From Atrina japonica (taxonomy: Eukaryota > Mollusca > Bivalvia > Pterioida > Pinnidae), in contig BROG01000082.1 of the NCBI GenBank assembly GCA_030159075.1, positions 536,001-600,000 of the forward strand: DNA of 64,000 nucleotides, read 5' to 3'. The notes below the pieces were generated by a model. The model did not search any database and was not told the DNA's origin. It saw only the letters and a list, made by a program, of their open reading frames with translations. A program made the position numbers and the translations under genes. Position 1 is the first letter of the stretch. Every line of letters starts with the position of its first letter. This document shows positions 10,374 to 22,673 of the stretch, in pieces.

Positions 10374-11400
10374 ATTGTATGACCAATGTAACAATGTCAA
10401 TCTCATCTCTGTGAGAATATACAAGTACATGTAAAACAGAATGTCTCAAAGTGGTCTGATTAGCGAGGTTACCTCTGGAGTGAGGTTCTGAGCATTGTTA
10501 AATACCGGATAAGAAGTGAAAAAAGACATCTGTGGCCTTAAATGCGTGGCGACCTCGCGAAGTGGATTTTAAAGCGACGTTCTATTATTTACTGTTATAG
10601 ACATTTTTTTATATACTAATTGCAAAATGTCCTTGTAGTATTGTAACTTTCCAGTGCCTGTTCCCACGTAATCATTCTTTTCTCCTTTTTATCGGTTTTA
10701 TAGGTTTTCATATCCCGTCCTCTATACTTAATGATATCATAATCTAGTTTCAGCGGAAAAGAACATTTGTCAATTGTTTATTGGGATTTACTTCAATCCC
10801 ACGCTCACCTACTTAAATTCAAATTCTTTTGTTCCCAAAAAATATGATTTACCATATAAATCGAAATTTGAGCAGCGGTCGGGATTATGTCTTATATCTT
10901 TTGATCTGCGATTTTAATTACAAAGGGTATATATGCATTGGAAATTTATTAGAAATGTTATTCTGCTTACGGCAAATATTAAGTTTAATTCATTTACCGT
11001 CTAAAAGTAGTCAATACCCATCGACTTCTATTTTTGTCTGGTAACTAGTCTGTTAATCGAAGACATTTTGTTACAGCAGACATGTCGCTGAAGGTTTGAT
11101 GAAATGAATACATTTTTCCCAAAATGCGTACATAAAAAAGTATGCTATCATTTTGCAGACAACTAAAAAATTCGTGTTTTTTTTAAAGAAAATACGAGTA
11201 AATGATTTGAATTTTATTGGTGTTATTGTTATAGATAATAAATTCAAATGATATTTGTAGACATAATCATGACCAATCTTTTAAAAAAGAGAATACAACT
11301 GGTTCATCTACACAGTCGGGTAAGATATTACGGCCGGTATAATAGCCTTGTTCATAATTATTATGTTTCACTCAATTCAATGTTTCTTATTCGATTTCTT
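10374..11400. other. unassigned AT-rich sequence
   Basis: Two short plus frames (71 and 76 codons) lack domains. The second runs into the SINE that follows. No repeat copy was recognised. Confidence 0.4.
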
Positions 11401-11690
11401 TATTTGTTTGTTTATTGTTGTTTAACGTCCCACTCAAGAATATTTCACTCATATGGAGACGTCACCAAATGCCGGTGAAGGTGAAGGGCTTCACATTTTG
11501 GCCTATGCTCGGCACTTACGGCCATTGAGCAGTGAGGGTTCTTTAACGTGCCGACATCTACTGTGACACGGGACCTCCAGTTTTTACTGTTTCATCCGAA
11601 AGACAGGAAACCAACCTGCCGCCGTTGGGACTCGAACTCACGACCTTACGATCCAGAGTCGAGCGCGCTACCGACTGAGCCAGGCCGAGG
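11401..11690 (-). mobile_element. SINE-1 copy, nearly full length, minus
   Basis: On the plus strand it runs from TTGTTTGTTTATTGTTGTTT (the A-rich tail in complement) through CTCATATGGAGACGTCACC and GAGCAGTGAGGGTTCTTTAA to the complement of a tRNA-like head. The head reads GGCTCAGTCGGTAGCGCGCT on the minus strand. B box: GTGAGTTCGAGTCCC. About 285 bp. The frames over it on both strands are translations of the SINE. Confidence 0.9.
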
Positions 11691-11755
11691 TAAAGGGGTT
11701 CATCCAGGCCGGCTCGTCTACCAAGGTAAAGGGGGGCATCCAGGTCGGCTCTCCT
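11688..11755. repeat. 36 bp duplication at the SINE-1 head
   Basis: AGGTAAAGGGG.TCATCCAGG begins at 11688 and again at 11724, each followed by a CGGCTC word. It directly abuts the 5' end of the SINE. Confidence 0.7.
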
Positions 11756-11826
11756 ATTCGACAGCAGTCGTTGAGTCATATGTGCCAATAGTGACGACGA
11801 TGTATTCCTTACTTGTTTTATTCTAA

Positions 11827-11990
11827 TTTGACTGTAGTAGTCAATAGGGGATACTTTTTTCATCATGACACCTGATCCCACCTCATGATTTCCAAAGGTC
11901 CGTGCTTGTCCAATGTTTATTAGATTTGTATATTGTCACCTAAACATTTTGAGGATTAATACTTTGACATAAGTGATTTTTGTATTTGTT
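11827..11990 (+). mobile_element. old PLE-1 3' UTR remnant
   Basis: CACCTGATCCCACCTCATGA, then TTTCCAAAGGTCCGTGCTTG, then AGATTTGTAT and ACTTTGACATAAGTGATTTT follow the order of the PLE-1 3' UTR. It is strongly diverged and contains no ORF part. Confidence 0.7.
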
Positions 11991-12239
11991 CTTTTGAGTT
12001 TATTCATTATTGATAATTCTTTTATCTCTCTGTGTTTTAAATTTAATTCAGTTCATGATGCTGGTGTGATATATCATTGATAACGAGCAGTGTTTCATTC
12101 AATAACCTTATAAAATGAACGTTTCGGTTTTATTTGCCTAAAACTCGAGCTATTCGATTACCTAACGTCATAAAAGCTTCTGGGAGGAAATGTGACTAAA
12201 TTCGTGATTGTAAATAATATATTTATCTGAATACCATGA

Positions 12240-13205
12240 TCATGAGCTGTCTAGGTGAAACAATTTTTACATGTAACATTTTATATCATATATGTCCCAA
12301 AGAGATCATCTAAATAAGGTTAACAAATGCAGTAATAATGCCAAACGCAACCCATAATATAATGTTGGTTAGCATTACTCTGAGCATCGTGAATTAACTT
12401 TAGGTATTTTTGTACGAAGAGTACCGAGTATCCAATAAGCACGTGCTATTTGCAGTTAATATTCATTCTTTTCTTATTACCCTTTGTGTTTATTTTCGTA
12501 CATCATCATTTCATACCTAAATCAGACAAACTTGGTCTTTCCGTTCGTTTCAAAACATTCGCTTCTGAAATTGTCCACGTGCCGGGTGGATCGGGTGATC
12601 TCGACCCATTTTTCACTCGTCCAATCGCATTCTCGGCTCTATCATACTTGACACATATGATCATAAACTGCCTAAAACCATCGGACATGGCCGCACGATT
12701 GAAAAAACATGAGGTACGTAATGTCAGCATTCAGGGTGACATTAAAGATTGGGAAAAATCATATATTCATCCGATTTTCTTCAGGAATTTAAGATAATGT
12801 TGAAAAGTATATATTTTACATAATACATGTACTTTCCAATAAAATTGCATCCTGTATTTTAAAAGTTAATATAAAACACATAGAAATCGGCCGACTTTTA
12901 CATACGCCGATTGTGTAAAAGGCCCGGATTGCTGAATGACCGAGAGCGTAAGGGACGCGACCCCCTTACCGAACTACGAAGCACATTTGATATGGCGGAA
13001 GAGTTTATCTGAAGGATCAGTGTATACGGAGATACCGCTGAATTTTTACTTAAGGAACGGGAAAACTTAAATTCTAATAAAACAAATAACTTCGAAAAGA
13101 ATATCTTTTACAACATTTCACGTGTTTGATAATGTATTTGAACACATATTTTATCATATTCTCGACTATATGTCAGGGAAAAAAATCATCATTGTGACAG
13201 CTTAT
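12240..13205. repeat. dispersed repeat E, copy 2
   Basis: Direct repeat of 7990-8960, about 4.25 kb downstream. A 115-codon plus frame (12450-12797) and a 74-codon minus frame (12730-12506) cover the same block. The plus frame is broken by a stop in copy 1 at the equivalent of its ARLKKHE segment. A GAGGTACG word there resembles a splice donor, but this is not enough to call an exon. Confidence 0.8.
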
Positions 13206-13249
13206 AACACTTTAATATTATATTATATAAAACACAGATACCAAAGTCG

Positions 13250-13560
13250 GGTGACTCAACATTTCATTTAGTGAAACATAGTGCATGTTATTGCAAAGGA
13301 AATCATTATACCGATCTTAATATTCGCGGAATACATCAAACACCAAACACAAATCCCGATTTCTCTTTCATAACGACTTATCAGTAGGTAGTTTGCCTGT
13401 ATGAAATATTCGTATTTTGAACATGCCCTAGCATATCATGTCATTTGCGAGATATGAACACCACGTACAGGTAAAAGCGGGATAGTACTACTTTAATGTG
13501 GAAAATTGACAATGTCATGGGAAAGATGAATCGTAACGTTTGTTGTATACAATGAAATTT
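13250..13560 (-). mobile_element. PLE-1 segment, minus, upstream half of a 5'-inverted copy
   Basis: The minus strand reads the C-terminal RT region of PLE-1, with complements of TTTCACTAAGTGAAA, ATGCTAGGGCATGTTC and the block that reads SSN.P.SPAYGVY in intact copies. It lacks the 3' tail. It lies head to head with the plus-oriented 3' part at 13668-14004. Confidence 0.75.
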
Positions 13561-13667
13561 TTACAAATGATAAAAGGACACATTTGTGTTTTCGTGTTTC
13601 AAATATTGCACTGAAATTAATTAAATGTAAGTGTGGAGACTCTCCGTATTTTATTTCCATTATCTAA

Positions 13668-14004
13668 ACGCGTTTGATGTCAAGGTTCCGCAAATTTTAC
13701 GGCCGGTATAATAATCATGTTTGCGATCACTCTATTTCACTAAGTGAAATGTTGAATTGACTGTTCGATAGCGGTTGTTGAGACGTTTGTACCAATTGTG
13801 GTGAAGATCTGTTCTTCACCTATTTCATCTGGATTTGACTATGGACTCAAGGCGGGTGTAAATGGTCAACAACGGATGCTTACTTCTCCTTGCCACCTGA
13901 TCCAACTTCTTTATTTAAAAAGGTCCGAGTTTGTCCATTTTTTACCAGATTTGTACTTATATCCTGAGCATCCTTAAGGTTTATACTTTGGTATCTGAGA
14001 TTAA
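13668..14004 (+). mobile_element. PLE-1 3' part, plus
   Basis: Starts within the NV-PQIL coding block (GATGTCAAGGTTCCGCAAAT), passes TTTCACTAAGTGAAATGTTG and the 3' UTR, and ends at ACTTTGGTATCTGAGATT. With 13250-13560 it forms a structure like a LINE-type 5' inversion. The overlapping coding block makes a hairpin-forming inverted repeat. Confidence 0.85.
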
Positions 14005-14215
14005 AGCCGGGCCTGAGACCATAAACATTGAAAATTCTGAGACAAATTTTATTCTCAAAAGTTAAGAATTTTCTCATCTGTGTGAATAGTGAAAACTCGA
14101 GGATCATAAAACGACTTTAGAATTTTGCCAACTGAGATTAAGATTGTCAAGGGACAGTGTAAATCTCGTCCAGGAAATATGTCCCAATTTATGTTCCGAT
14201 TCACTTTACTTCGAT

Positions 14216-14494
14216 GTTTGTTTGTTTGTTTATTGATGTTTAACGTCCCACTCAAGAATATTTCACTCATATGGAGACGTCACCAAATGCCGGTGAAGGG
14301 CTTCAAATTTTGGCCTATGCTCGGCACTTACGGCCATTGAGCAGTGAGGGTACTTTAACGTGCCGTCACCTACTGCGACACGGGACCTCCAGTTTTTACT
14401 GTTTCATCCGAGAGACAGGAAACCAACCTGTCGCCGGCGGGACTCGAACTCACGACCTCACGATCCACAGTCGAGCGCGCTATCGACTGAGCAC
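14216..14494 (-). mobile_element. SINE-1 copy nested in TIR element B
   Basis: Same order as the 11401 copy: TTGTTTGTTTATTGATGTTT, CTCATATGGAGACGTCACC, then the head complement GCGCGCTATCGACTGAGC. The tRNA-like head is cut a few bases short. Flanks match the uninterrupted element B at 54440-54480, which shows the insertion site. Confidence 0.9.
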
Positions 14495-14596
14495 ATTGTT
14501 CTTATCATAATTTATGATTAATTATTAACTAACCGAGCAAGAGGAGTAAAACGCGTTAAAAATCAAGTAGGCAGCACGTTTTGTGGCATAAAAAGA

Positions 14597-14721
<125 letters not shown>

Positions 14722-14927
14722 ATTGAAAAGGTCTTATATATATAATATGTATTATGTATCTATTAAACGATATTCAAGATACATGTAAATTAGTATAAGT
14801 TCATTAGATAAGATAAATGACTCGGAACAGATACTAGGCACATGTACCGGACTGAAGTCGCACCTCCCTATTGTTAATGTAAAAAAATAGATGTTAAATC
14901 AAGAATGAGCGATTGATAATATTGATA

Positions 14928-15045
14928 TATAAATCACAGATACCAAAGTATATATATTGAAAGAAGGTTCATGAAACAATATACAAATCAGGTGAAAATT
15001 GAATGTGTCGACCGGCCACACCTAACTTGAGTCCATAGCTAACTT
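14928..15045 (-). mobile_element. PLE-1 3' tail remnant, minus
   Basis: CACAGATACCAAAGTATA, then CAAATCAGGTGAAAATTGAA, then TCGACCGGCCACACCTAACT and GAGTCCATAG follow the reverse of the PLE-1 tail. Part of the UTR is deleted. Confidence 0.65.
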
Positions 15046-15806
15046 TTAATGAAACAATTGCCACTATAGAAAAAAATCACCGTTTCAGAACTACTTATTT
15101 CAAAACTACGAGACTGTGTGTAGAGAATATTTCGAGGTACATTCTAGACATCGACATTTAATTTACCTTATATATTCTTCAAATAAATATTGATATCTGG
15201 CAGTTTTTATGGTTGATTTTCCAAACGACTAATACTGCAACAGGCGAAATTGACAATAATTACGCTCAAATCAAAATCACTACTTTATCGTTACTTTTGG
15301 CATGTCAATATTTTAAGCGTCTTTGATATGTTTGTATCATACCCAGAAGCTGGATCAGTTTTCATTAATTTCAGACAGAGTTAAATGATAGATTCAGCGT
15401 TTGCATCGTAGTTGTAGCTTATTCTATCCAAGAATAACGTATCTGTCTCAGGTAACATTAATATATCATGTCCCATTTCACACGGGTGAAATCGGGTATT
15501 AAGATGGATAAATATTCCCTTGCCGAACGGACAAACTCATAGTGAGTCCGTGGTCAATTACAACAACTCAGTCCTAACCCTAATCTGTATAAACAAGCAC
15601 TACTATCGTCTTGAACATTTGGTAATATTTTTCTCATGGTTTAGGTATTTTTTCATAATTTAAACTGAATTATATTATAGATGTTACAGAAATTGAGTGT
15701 AAGATTTATACCTGGTCAGATGACCAGAACGTCATGATTTTGTGTCGTCCGTGAAGTACAGTATTTCATTGGCTATTAGTAACATCATTTGTGTCTGTCT
15801 TTTGTG
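15046..15806. other. unassigned AT-rich sequence
   Basis: A 15480-15570 block (CACGGGTGAAATCGGG, then GAGTCCGTGGTCAATTAC) may be degenerate repeat. No gene is visible. Confidence 0.35.
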
Positions 15807-15983
15807 AAACTTACTGGAAAGGTTCATTTTTGTGTGATAAGTTTCTGGAGACCGATGGGTTGAACAAACTTACAGGAAAGGTTCATTTTTGTGTGATAAG
15901 TTTCTGGAGACCGATGGGTTGAACAAACTTACAGGAAAGGTTCATTTTTGTGTGATAAGTTTCTGGAGACCGATGGGTTGAAC
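15807..15983. repeat. 59 bp tandem repeat, three units
   Basis: Units start at 15807, 15866 and 15925 with AAACTTAC and contain AAGGTTCATTTTTGTGTGAT and GGAGACCGATGGGTTGAAC. The copies are almost identical. Confidence 0.95.
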
Positions 15984-18180
15984 ATGTCCTACATTGCTTT
16001 GTAAGTGATTACAGATAATTTGAAGTTGACATGTACAATACTGCCGAATAACTGATAATTTATAAATGAAGATATACGTATTGATACCAAGAAACTGATT
16101 CGGTTCTACACTGACTAATTAAGTATAGGCAGATGAAAGAATTAAGGTTAGGAGACACACATGCCCCATATTACCAAATTACTTATGTTAATTACAGTCA
16201 GATATAAGAAATTAGAGGGTAGACACAGATATGTCCAACGTCTCTAAATAACTAAATCAAGTATTGGAAAAGAAGGCGGGGCTAGATATGATATATAACA
16301 TCACTAAATAACTAATATCCTACAGTCAAATATTGAGAAAGAAGGCGGGGCTAGATATGATATATAACATCACTACATAACTAATATACTACAGTCAAGT
16401 ATTGAGAAAGAAGGCGGGGCTAGATATGATATATAACATCACTACATAACTAATATACTACAGTCAAGTATTGAAAAAGAAGGCGGGGCTAGATATGATA
16501 TATAACATCACTACATAACTAATATACTACAGTCAAGTATTGAGAAAGAAGGCGGGGCTAGATATGATATATAACATCACTACATAACTAATATACTACA
16601 GTCAAGTATTGAGAAAGAAGGCGGGATAGATATGATATATACGGTCAACATCGCTAAATAACAAATATACTGCAGTGAAGTATTGAGAGAGAAGGCGGGG
16701 CTAGATATGATATATAACATCACTAAATAACTACTATACTACAGTCAAGTATTAAGAAAGAAGGCGGGGCTAGATATGATATATAACATCACTACATAAC
16801 TAATATACTACAGTCAAGTATTGAGAAAGAAGGCGGGGCTAGATATGATATATAACATCACTATATAACTAATATACTACAGTCAAGTATTGAGAAAGAA
16901 GGCGAGGGTAGATATGATATATACGGTCAACATCGTTAAATAACAAATATACTACAGTCAAGTATTGAGAAAGAAGGCGAGGCTAGATATGATATATAAC
17001 ATCACTACATAACTAATATACTACAGTCAAGTATTGAGAAAGAAGGCGAGGGTAGATATGATATATACGGTCAACATCGTTAAATAACAAATATACTACA
17101 GTCAAGTATTGAGAAAGAAGGCGGGGCTAGATATGATATATAACATCACTACATAACTAATATACTACAGTCAAGTATTGAGAAAGAAGGCGGGGCTAGA
17201 TATGATATATAACATCACTACATAACTAATATACTACAGTCAAGTATTGAGAAAGAAGGCGGGACTAGATATGATATATAACATCACTAAATAAGTAATA
17301 TACTACAGTCAAGTATTGAGAAAGAAGGCGGGGCTAGATATGATATATAACTATCACTACATAAACTAATATACAACAGTCAAGTATTGAGAAAGAAGGC
17401 GGGGCTAGATATGATATATAACATCACTACATAACAAATATACTACAGTCAAGTATTGAGAAAGAAGGCGAGGATAGATATGGTATATACGGTCAACATC
17501 GTTAAATAACAAATATACTGCAGTGAAGTATTGAGAAAGAAGGCGGGGCTAGATATGATATATAACATCACTACATAACTAATATACTACAGTCAAGTAT
17601 TGAGAAAGAAGGCGGGACTAGATATGATATATAACATCACTACATAACTAATATACAACAGTCAAGTATTGAGAAAGAAGGTGGGGATAGATATGATATA
17701 TACGGTCAACATCGCTAAATAACTAATATACTGCAGTCAAGTATTGGAAGAGAAGGCGGGGATAGATATGATACATAGCATTACTAAATAGACAGTAATA
17801 TAAAATCTCTGATACAAAAGTATAAATCTACAGGAAGTACATAATACATATACAAATCCGATGATATTGGACAAACACTGACCTCTGGAAATCAAGAAGT
17901 GTGATCAGGTGGGATGCTGGAGTAAACATTCCCTGCTGACCTGTCACACGCTCCGTGAGTCAACAGTAGGATTCAAATAAAATATTACCACCAAGTAACT
18001 GATAAACTGCAGACAAGGAAAAAAGGAAATAAACACAAACATGTCCACCAACCTCACAAAGAAACCAGTTAGCTACAAACAAGTGTAAATGCAAAGGGGG
18101 AGGGGAGATATGTCAAACACATCCAAGTAGGGGGATAAAAACAAACATGTCCAACCTCACTGAGAAACCACCTTTTTAGT
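15984..18180. repeat. 69 bp minisatellite, about 22 core units plus decayed edges
   Basis: Core units between about 16240 and 17790 read GTCAAGTATTGAGAAAGAAG, GCGGGGCTAGATATGATATA, then ACATCACTACATAACTAATA. I count about 22 occurrences of the AGATATG word. A variant with a four-base gain (ACGGTCAACATCG) occurs near 16640, 16925, 17070, 17490 and 17705. Strongly degenerate units (ATGTCC.AC..CACT..GTAACTGAT type) extend left to about 15985 and right to about 18180. Confidence 0.92.
17797..17980 (-). mobile_element. PLE-1 3' tail inserted in the 69 bp minisatellite
   Basis: CTGATACAAAAGTATAAATC, TTGGACAAACACTGACCTCT, GATCAGGTGGGATGCTGGAG and CGTGAGTCAACAGT are the reversed PLE-1 3' UTR. Degenerate minisatellite sequence lies on both sides. 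Only the tail region is present. Confidence 0.8.
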
Positions 18181-19334
18181 AAGAGAATAATTACCATTTA
18201 CTAAAAGAACGGGCATTTCCCATATCATGTAGCAATTTATTAATAGTATAAAAAGAAATGAGTATTGACTAATTAAGAATAAGTTCACAAGTTCAGGAGC
18301 TATATGAATTACCTTTATCTAATTACATTAAATTGTAATATAATTCATATTACTTTCATTAACTTGCTTAAATCGAACTTACTAAATCATAAAATAAAAC
18401 TGTCTTGGGTATAGGGACAATCAGTGCAATGATTTATTTATATTTACACCTGAGGCCGTTGAAATAACGTGATAAACAATGACAATAAAATAGATATTTC
18501 AGTTATTTTCATATCAAAGTGAATTATTCTATCATGACGCACAACATGGTTAAATAGGAACACGTTCTTTGTATTGTAGCTTCACTTAGCACAAATTAAG
18601 TGTCTTATCCCAGTAACTATCTTCAAGCTTTATTTTTCATGTTTAGGCTATCAGTTCACCAGACGAAATAGACAAATGACATCGTTTTAAATATATTTAG
18701 CATTGAAATAAATGATGAAATACAAATGTGTATAATTCTGATAATTTTTCAGAATTATAATCTGCACGTATGATAGAGTAGTACCATGGTTCTTCGGCCT
18801 GCAGGCAAGGTTATCATTGGAAAATAAACAAAGGGTGTCTAGTTAATGTAAATGAATACAATTAAAAATTCTGAGGCAAAAGGCTGCGATCTCATCGCGA
18901 CATTTTGATGTGACAGAGGTACAGAGTATAATTTTAGGGGAAATATTAAACATTCATATTTTCTAACTTTGTGAACATGATATCTAATTTTTGTACTTAT
19001 TTTCGACATTAATTGACGTCATAATTGAAATGCTACGAGCGAACTGTAGTAATCACTCCACAGTCATCTTGACGACGGCTGCAATTAACACATGTGAAAG
19101 TAAAATACATGTATTTATATCAGTGAGAAATAATACTGACACGGGACATTTCTGCCATCACCTGAAAGTGTCAATTTTTTTCTATGTGGTACAGGTAATA
19201 TTATAAACATTACAAACCCTTTAGCAGTAACTGCGGTTCTGTGACTTTGTCAGTCATCCGGTTGGCAAAATGATAGAGATACCCGCAAAAACATAGACGT
19301 CGTTATAATAACTGATTATTTCTTGCCGTCATTT
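18181..19334. other. unassigned AT-rich sequence
   Basis: Only short frames occur, such as one of 71 codons at 18991. No repeat copy or RNA gene was recognised. Confidence 0.4.
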
Positions 19335-20290
19335 TCCGGGAATCTGTATCATTCTACACATAAGTATACTGAAGTTGATATAAAAAACATGCTGGAATTT
19401 CTAATAGACAATATATTTGTAATGTTCGGAGACGTGGTCTTTCAACAAACTGTCGGCATTCCTATGGGAACCAATTGTGCTCCTTTATTGGCCGACCCTG
19501 TTCCTTTATTCATACGATGCAGACTTCATTCAGAAACTGCTGAATCAAAAGAAGAAAAAGTTAGCGGTGTCCTTTAATTTGACATTTAGATATATCGACG
19601 ACGTTTTGTCAATTAATAATGACAATTTTCATACATATGTCAATGCGATATATCCCAGCGAACTAGAAATTAAAGATACAACAGAATCAAGTACACACGC
19701 TTCATACTTAGACATTTTACTTAATATAAACACAGACGGGAAATTAGCAACTAAGCTATACGATAAACGCGACGATTTCGGCTTTCCCATCGTAAATTTT
19801 CCACATTTAAGTAGTAATATCCCTCAGTCACCTGCATATGGAGTTTATATTTCACAAATGATCCGATATGCCAGGGCGTGCACAACATATGAAGATTTTA
19901 TATACAGAGGTAAACTACTCACTGACAAATTATTTGACACAGGGATATCGAAAACTGCGTTTAATGTCAACGTTCCGCAAATTTTATGGTCGGTATAATA
20001 GTCTTGTTTGCGACTACTCTGTTTCACTAAGTGAAATGTTGAGTTGCCTTTTCGTTGGCGGTTGTTGAGACGTCTGTACCAATTGTGACGAGGATACACT
20101 CCTCACGTGTTTCATTGGACTTGACTGTGGACTCACGGCGGGTGTGACCGGTCGACAGGGGATGCGTACTCCTCCATGGCACCTGATCCCACCTCTTGGT
20201 TTCCAGAGGTCCGTGTTTGTCCATTTTTACCGGATTTGTATCTATGTCCTGGACATATTTATACTTTGGTATCTGAGATTTTTATATTTG
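19335..20290 (+). mobile_element. PLE-1 copy, 5'-truncated, relatively young
   Basis: Contains the catalytic half of the RT, the C-terminal extension and a complete 3' UTR ending ACTTTGGTATCTGAGATTTT. The left edge falls inside the ORF, so it is 5'-truncated. It is very close to the copies at 31960, 36900 and 44165. This implies recent activity of the family. No GIY-YIG domain follows the RT. Confidence 0.9.
19350..20067 (+). pseudogene. PLE-1 reverse transcriptase, frameshifted fragment
   Basis: Frame 1 gives STHKYTEVDIKNMLEFLIDN, then VGIPMGTNCAPLLAD, the RT fingers/palm motif before the catalytic box. An extra C near 19497 shifts the frame. The next frame gives LTFRYIDDVLS (the YIDD catalytic motif), then SYLDILL, LYDKRDDFGFPIVNFPHLSS and PAYGVYISQMIRYARACTTY. 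A second shift near 19930 separates the C-terminal KFYGRYNSLVCDYSVSLSEM. The sequence relates to Penelope-like RTs, with no endonuclease on the C-terminal side. Confidence 0.85.
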
Positions 20291-20377
20291 TCAACCGGTA
20301 ATCTGGCCAAGTCATAGGACCGTAGGTCCTGCTAAAGGGTCTATAAAAAAGTTTGTCTTGTACCAGAAGGGGCTAGG

Positions 20378-20545
20378 AGGGGGTCAAAACAAATGCCGAA
20401 GACGGTCGTTTAAAAGTTCACAAGTTGAACTCGAATTGTAGATAGATGTAAACTTTCAAATATAAAAGGGATATCATACAAGGCCAAAAATATTGTATTC
20501 GTAGATGCGTCTAAGAGTAAACATTGTAAAAAAGAACTATCTTAT
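20378..20545 (+). repeat. repeat F fragment
   Basis: GCCGAAGACGGTCGTTT, then ACAAGTTGAACTCGAATT, GGGATATCATACAAGGCC and TCTAAGAGTAAACATTGTAA parallel the F copies at 34020, 55307 and 57495. Confidence 0.55.
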
Positions 20546-20574
20546 TATCTAAATCATTAATACGTGTTTAGATC

Positions 20575-20715
20575 CAACAAATGTTCAACATATGAACACT
20601 TTATACACAGAGACAACTACACACTGATGATTATACTTTGTTGTTGTCACAGGCATATTCGGAATCGCGTTAAATGTCAACACTTCGCAAATTTCGCGGT
20701 CGTCATGATTACCTT
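20575..20715 (+). mobile_element. PLE-1 C-terminal coding fragment
   Basis: ACAAATGTTCAACATATGAA, then CAGAGACAACTACACACTGA and TCAACACTTCGCAAATTTCG are diverged versions of the block between the ARAC.TYE and NV.P residues in PLE-1. Confidence 0.65.
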
Positions 20716-20934
20716 ATATCCTTTGAATCATCATTAAGTAAACCGCACCTTTTACACATTTCAATGTTAATATGTACTTTTACATACCACCAGGGGAGAT
20801 AATTGTTTTCCTGAAACAAATAAGAACCTGTAGTACACACTCAAACTCAATGATTCAGTTCATTATTCATAACAGTACTCCGTATATAGTCAACAAATGA
20901 AACGCAAAGAAACAGATGGTAAAATTTGCAATGT

Positions 20935-21260
20935 CACTTGAGTTGGTCTGGACTAGGTATTAGTCTTGCTCATAAATACTCTTAAAATACTAGTATGTGC
21001 GCGAGCTAGAACTTAATCTCAAATGTATATTTGATCTGGGCAAAGTATTAGTCTTGCGAGCAAATTTTCGTACATTATGTGAGCCAGAAATTAATCTGAA
21101 ATGTATAGTTTGTCTGGGCGATGCGTAAGTCTTGTTCACAAACAATCACAGAGTATGTGGGCTAGAACTTAGTATCAAATTTATAGTTGGAATAGGCGAA
21201 GTATTAGTCTTACTCGCAAGTTCTCACATGTATGTGAGCCAGAACTTATAATTTCAAATG
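20935..21260. repeat. diverged tandem repeat, about 85 bp period, four units
   Basis: Recurrent words are GTATTAGTCTTGCTC / GTATTAGTCTTACTC, GTATGTG.GCTAGAACTTA and TCAAATGTATA. Spacing is 80-90 bp. The copies are 70-80% alike by eye, so this is an old array. Confidence 0.75.
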
Positions 21261-22517
21261 CCATGGCTAGAAATACAACCCGGATGAAAAAGGTATTGTA
21301 ATAAATTGTTTTTGGAGTCATTATGTATATGTCACGAAATCAAAATACAAAAAAAAGACACGCGCACAGTTCTGATTAACGTATCGGAGTTGACGCGATC
21401 AAATGATAAAAGTTATTAAAATATAATGAGGTTTTGATTAGCTCAAATCGTATTTAAATATCACAGTACCAACATACAATGTATAAATGATCATTCATTG
21501 ATTTGGCAAAAGTGTCGTGATACATAACAATACATTTTGACATAAAAAATATGAAATAGTTTATATTAAATTGAGTAGCACATAAGAAAGATGGGCAATT
21601 CGCCATATTAATGCCAATCCACGTGTATTTGTCTTATATTCAATTGTTCTCCTAATTATCTTACTGATTAAAACAATAATGCTTGATAAAAGCGATAAAA
21701 TCAATAATGTATTTTGATTCCATCATCAATATCATATGATGTTATCATTTTAATTTGAAATGTGTCATGTGAAATGGGAAGACAGTACACTGCAATGATG
21801 CATTATGTGCCCTAAGCTTGTAACACATTAATGCGCTAACAGGACTCTTTAAATTTAAGGTTATTAAAGCATTTGTCACTGCATACAACTATGTAGTTAA
21901 TTTGATCTACACTTGTTGTCGAAATGTCAATTACACCCGTCCAATGTTTAACTAGTAATCACCAGCATATTCCTGGAAGTGATATAATTTTATTTTCGTT
22001 TGTTTAAATCTGATTCCTGATGAATAAATCTTTTTTTCCAAAAACAAATACGGAAGAAAAAGAAAAATGACGTAATTATAGTGCATTGAAAATTGTTCAA
22101 TTACGCAAATATTCAAAATTAGAAAAATATCTTTATTTTATTTCATCGTCAAGTCATTGACATTTAAATATCCCCAAGACACTTCGAATTCTGTCGTTGT
22201 CAACGATAACAAAAGGTCAAAACTACAATCAGCAAAGAGTCATCAACGTTAAACATTCGAAAATAAATAATTGTTCCAAATAGGATATCATCGTTCAATT
22301 AATAATATTTAAGAAATAATATATTGGTAAACTTTGATGCAGCAGAAAATTGTGAGTAAGCAAGATAAAAACAAAATTATTTACAACTTGGGCAGTAATT
22401 ATAGCACAAAAAGTAAAGTTGATTTTTCACGAGGTCACCCTTGACATTTTGGAGATAGCTTAGAGGGAAGGTCGAACTATTTATGCAGTAATGATGAAAA
22501 AACTTCTATAATAAATA
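21261..22517. other. unassigned AT-rich sequence
   Basis: Nothing supported: no frame over 60 codons with a domain, no repeat copy, no strong hairpin. Confidence 0.4.
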
Positions 22518-22555
22518 ATGAATACCATAATGATAATAATGATGGTGCTTATAAC

Positions 22556-22673
22556 AGCAACGACGACGACGATGACGACAACTACGACGACGACGATGAT
22601 GATGATGCCGATTATGACATTGGTACTGGTTATGATAACAATAACAATGCAGAGCATTTGCGTGTTCTACAAA

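Noticed and set aside
12450..12797. A 115-codon frame with a hydrophobic start that looks like a secreted protein exon.
   Set aside because: It lies in repeat E, the homologous frame in the other copy is broken, and the hydrophobic start comes from AT-rich sequence.
16240..17790. Regular repeats of 69 bp were considered as a CRISPR-like array.
   Set aside because: There are no unique spacers: the whole unit repeats. The setting is eukaryotic. It is a minisatellite.
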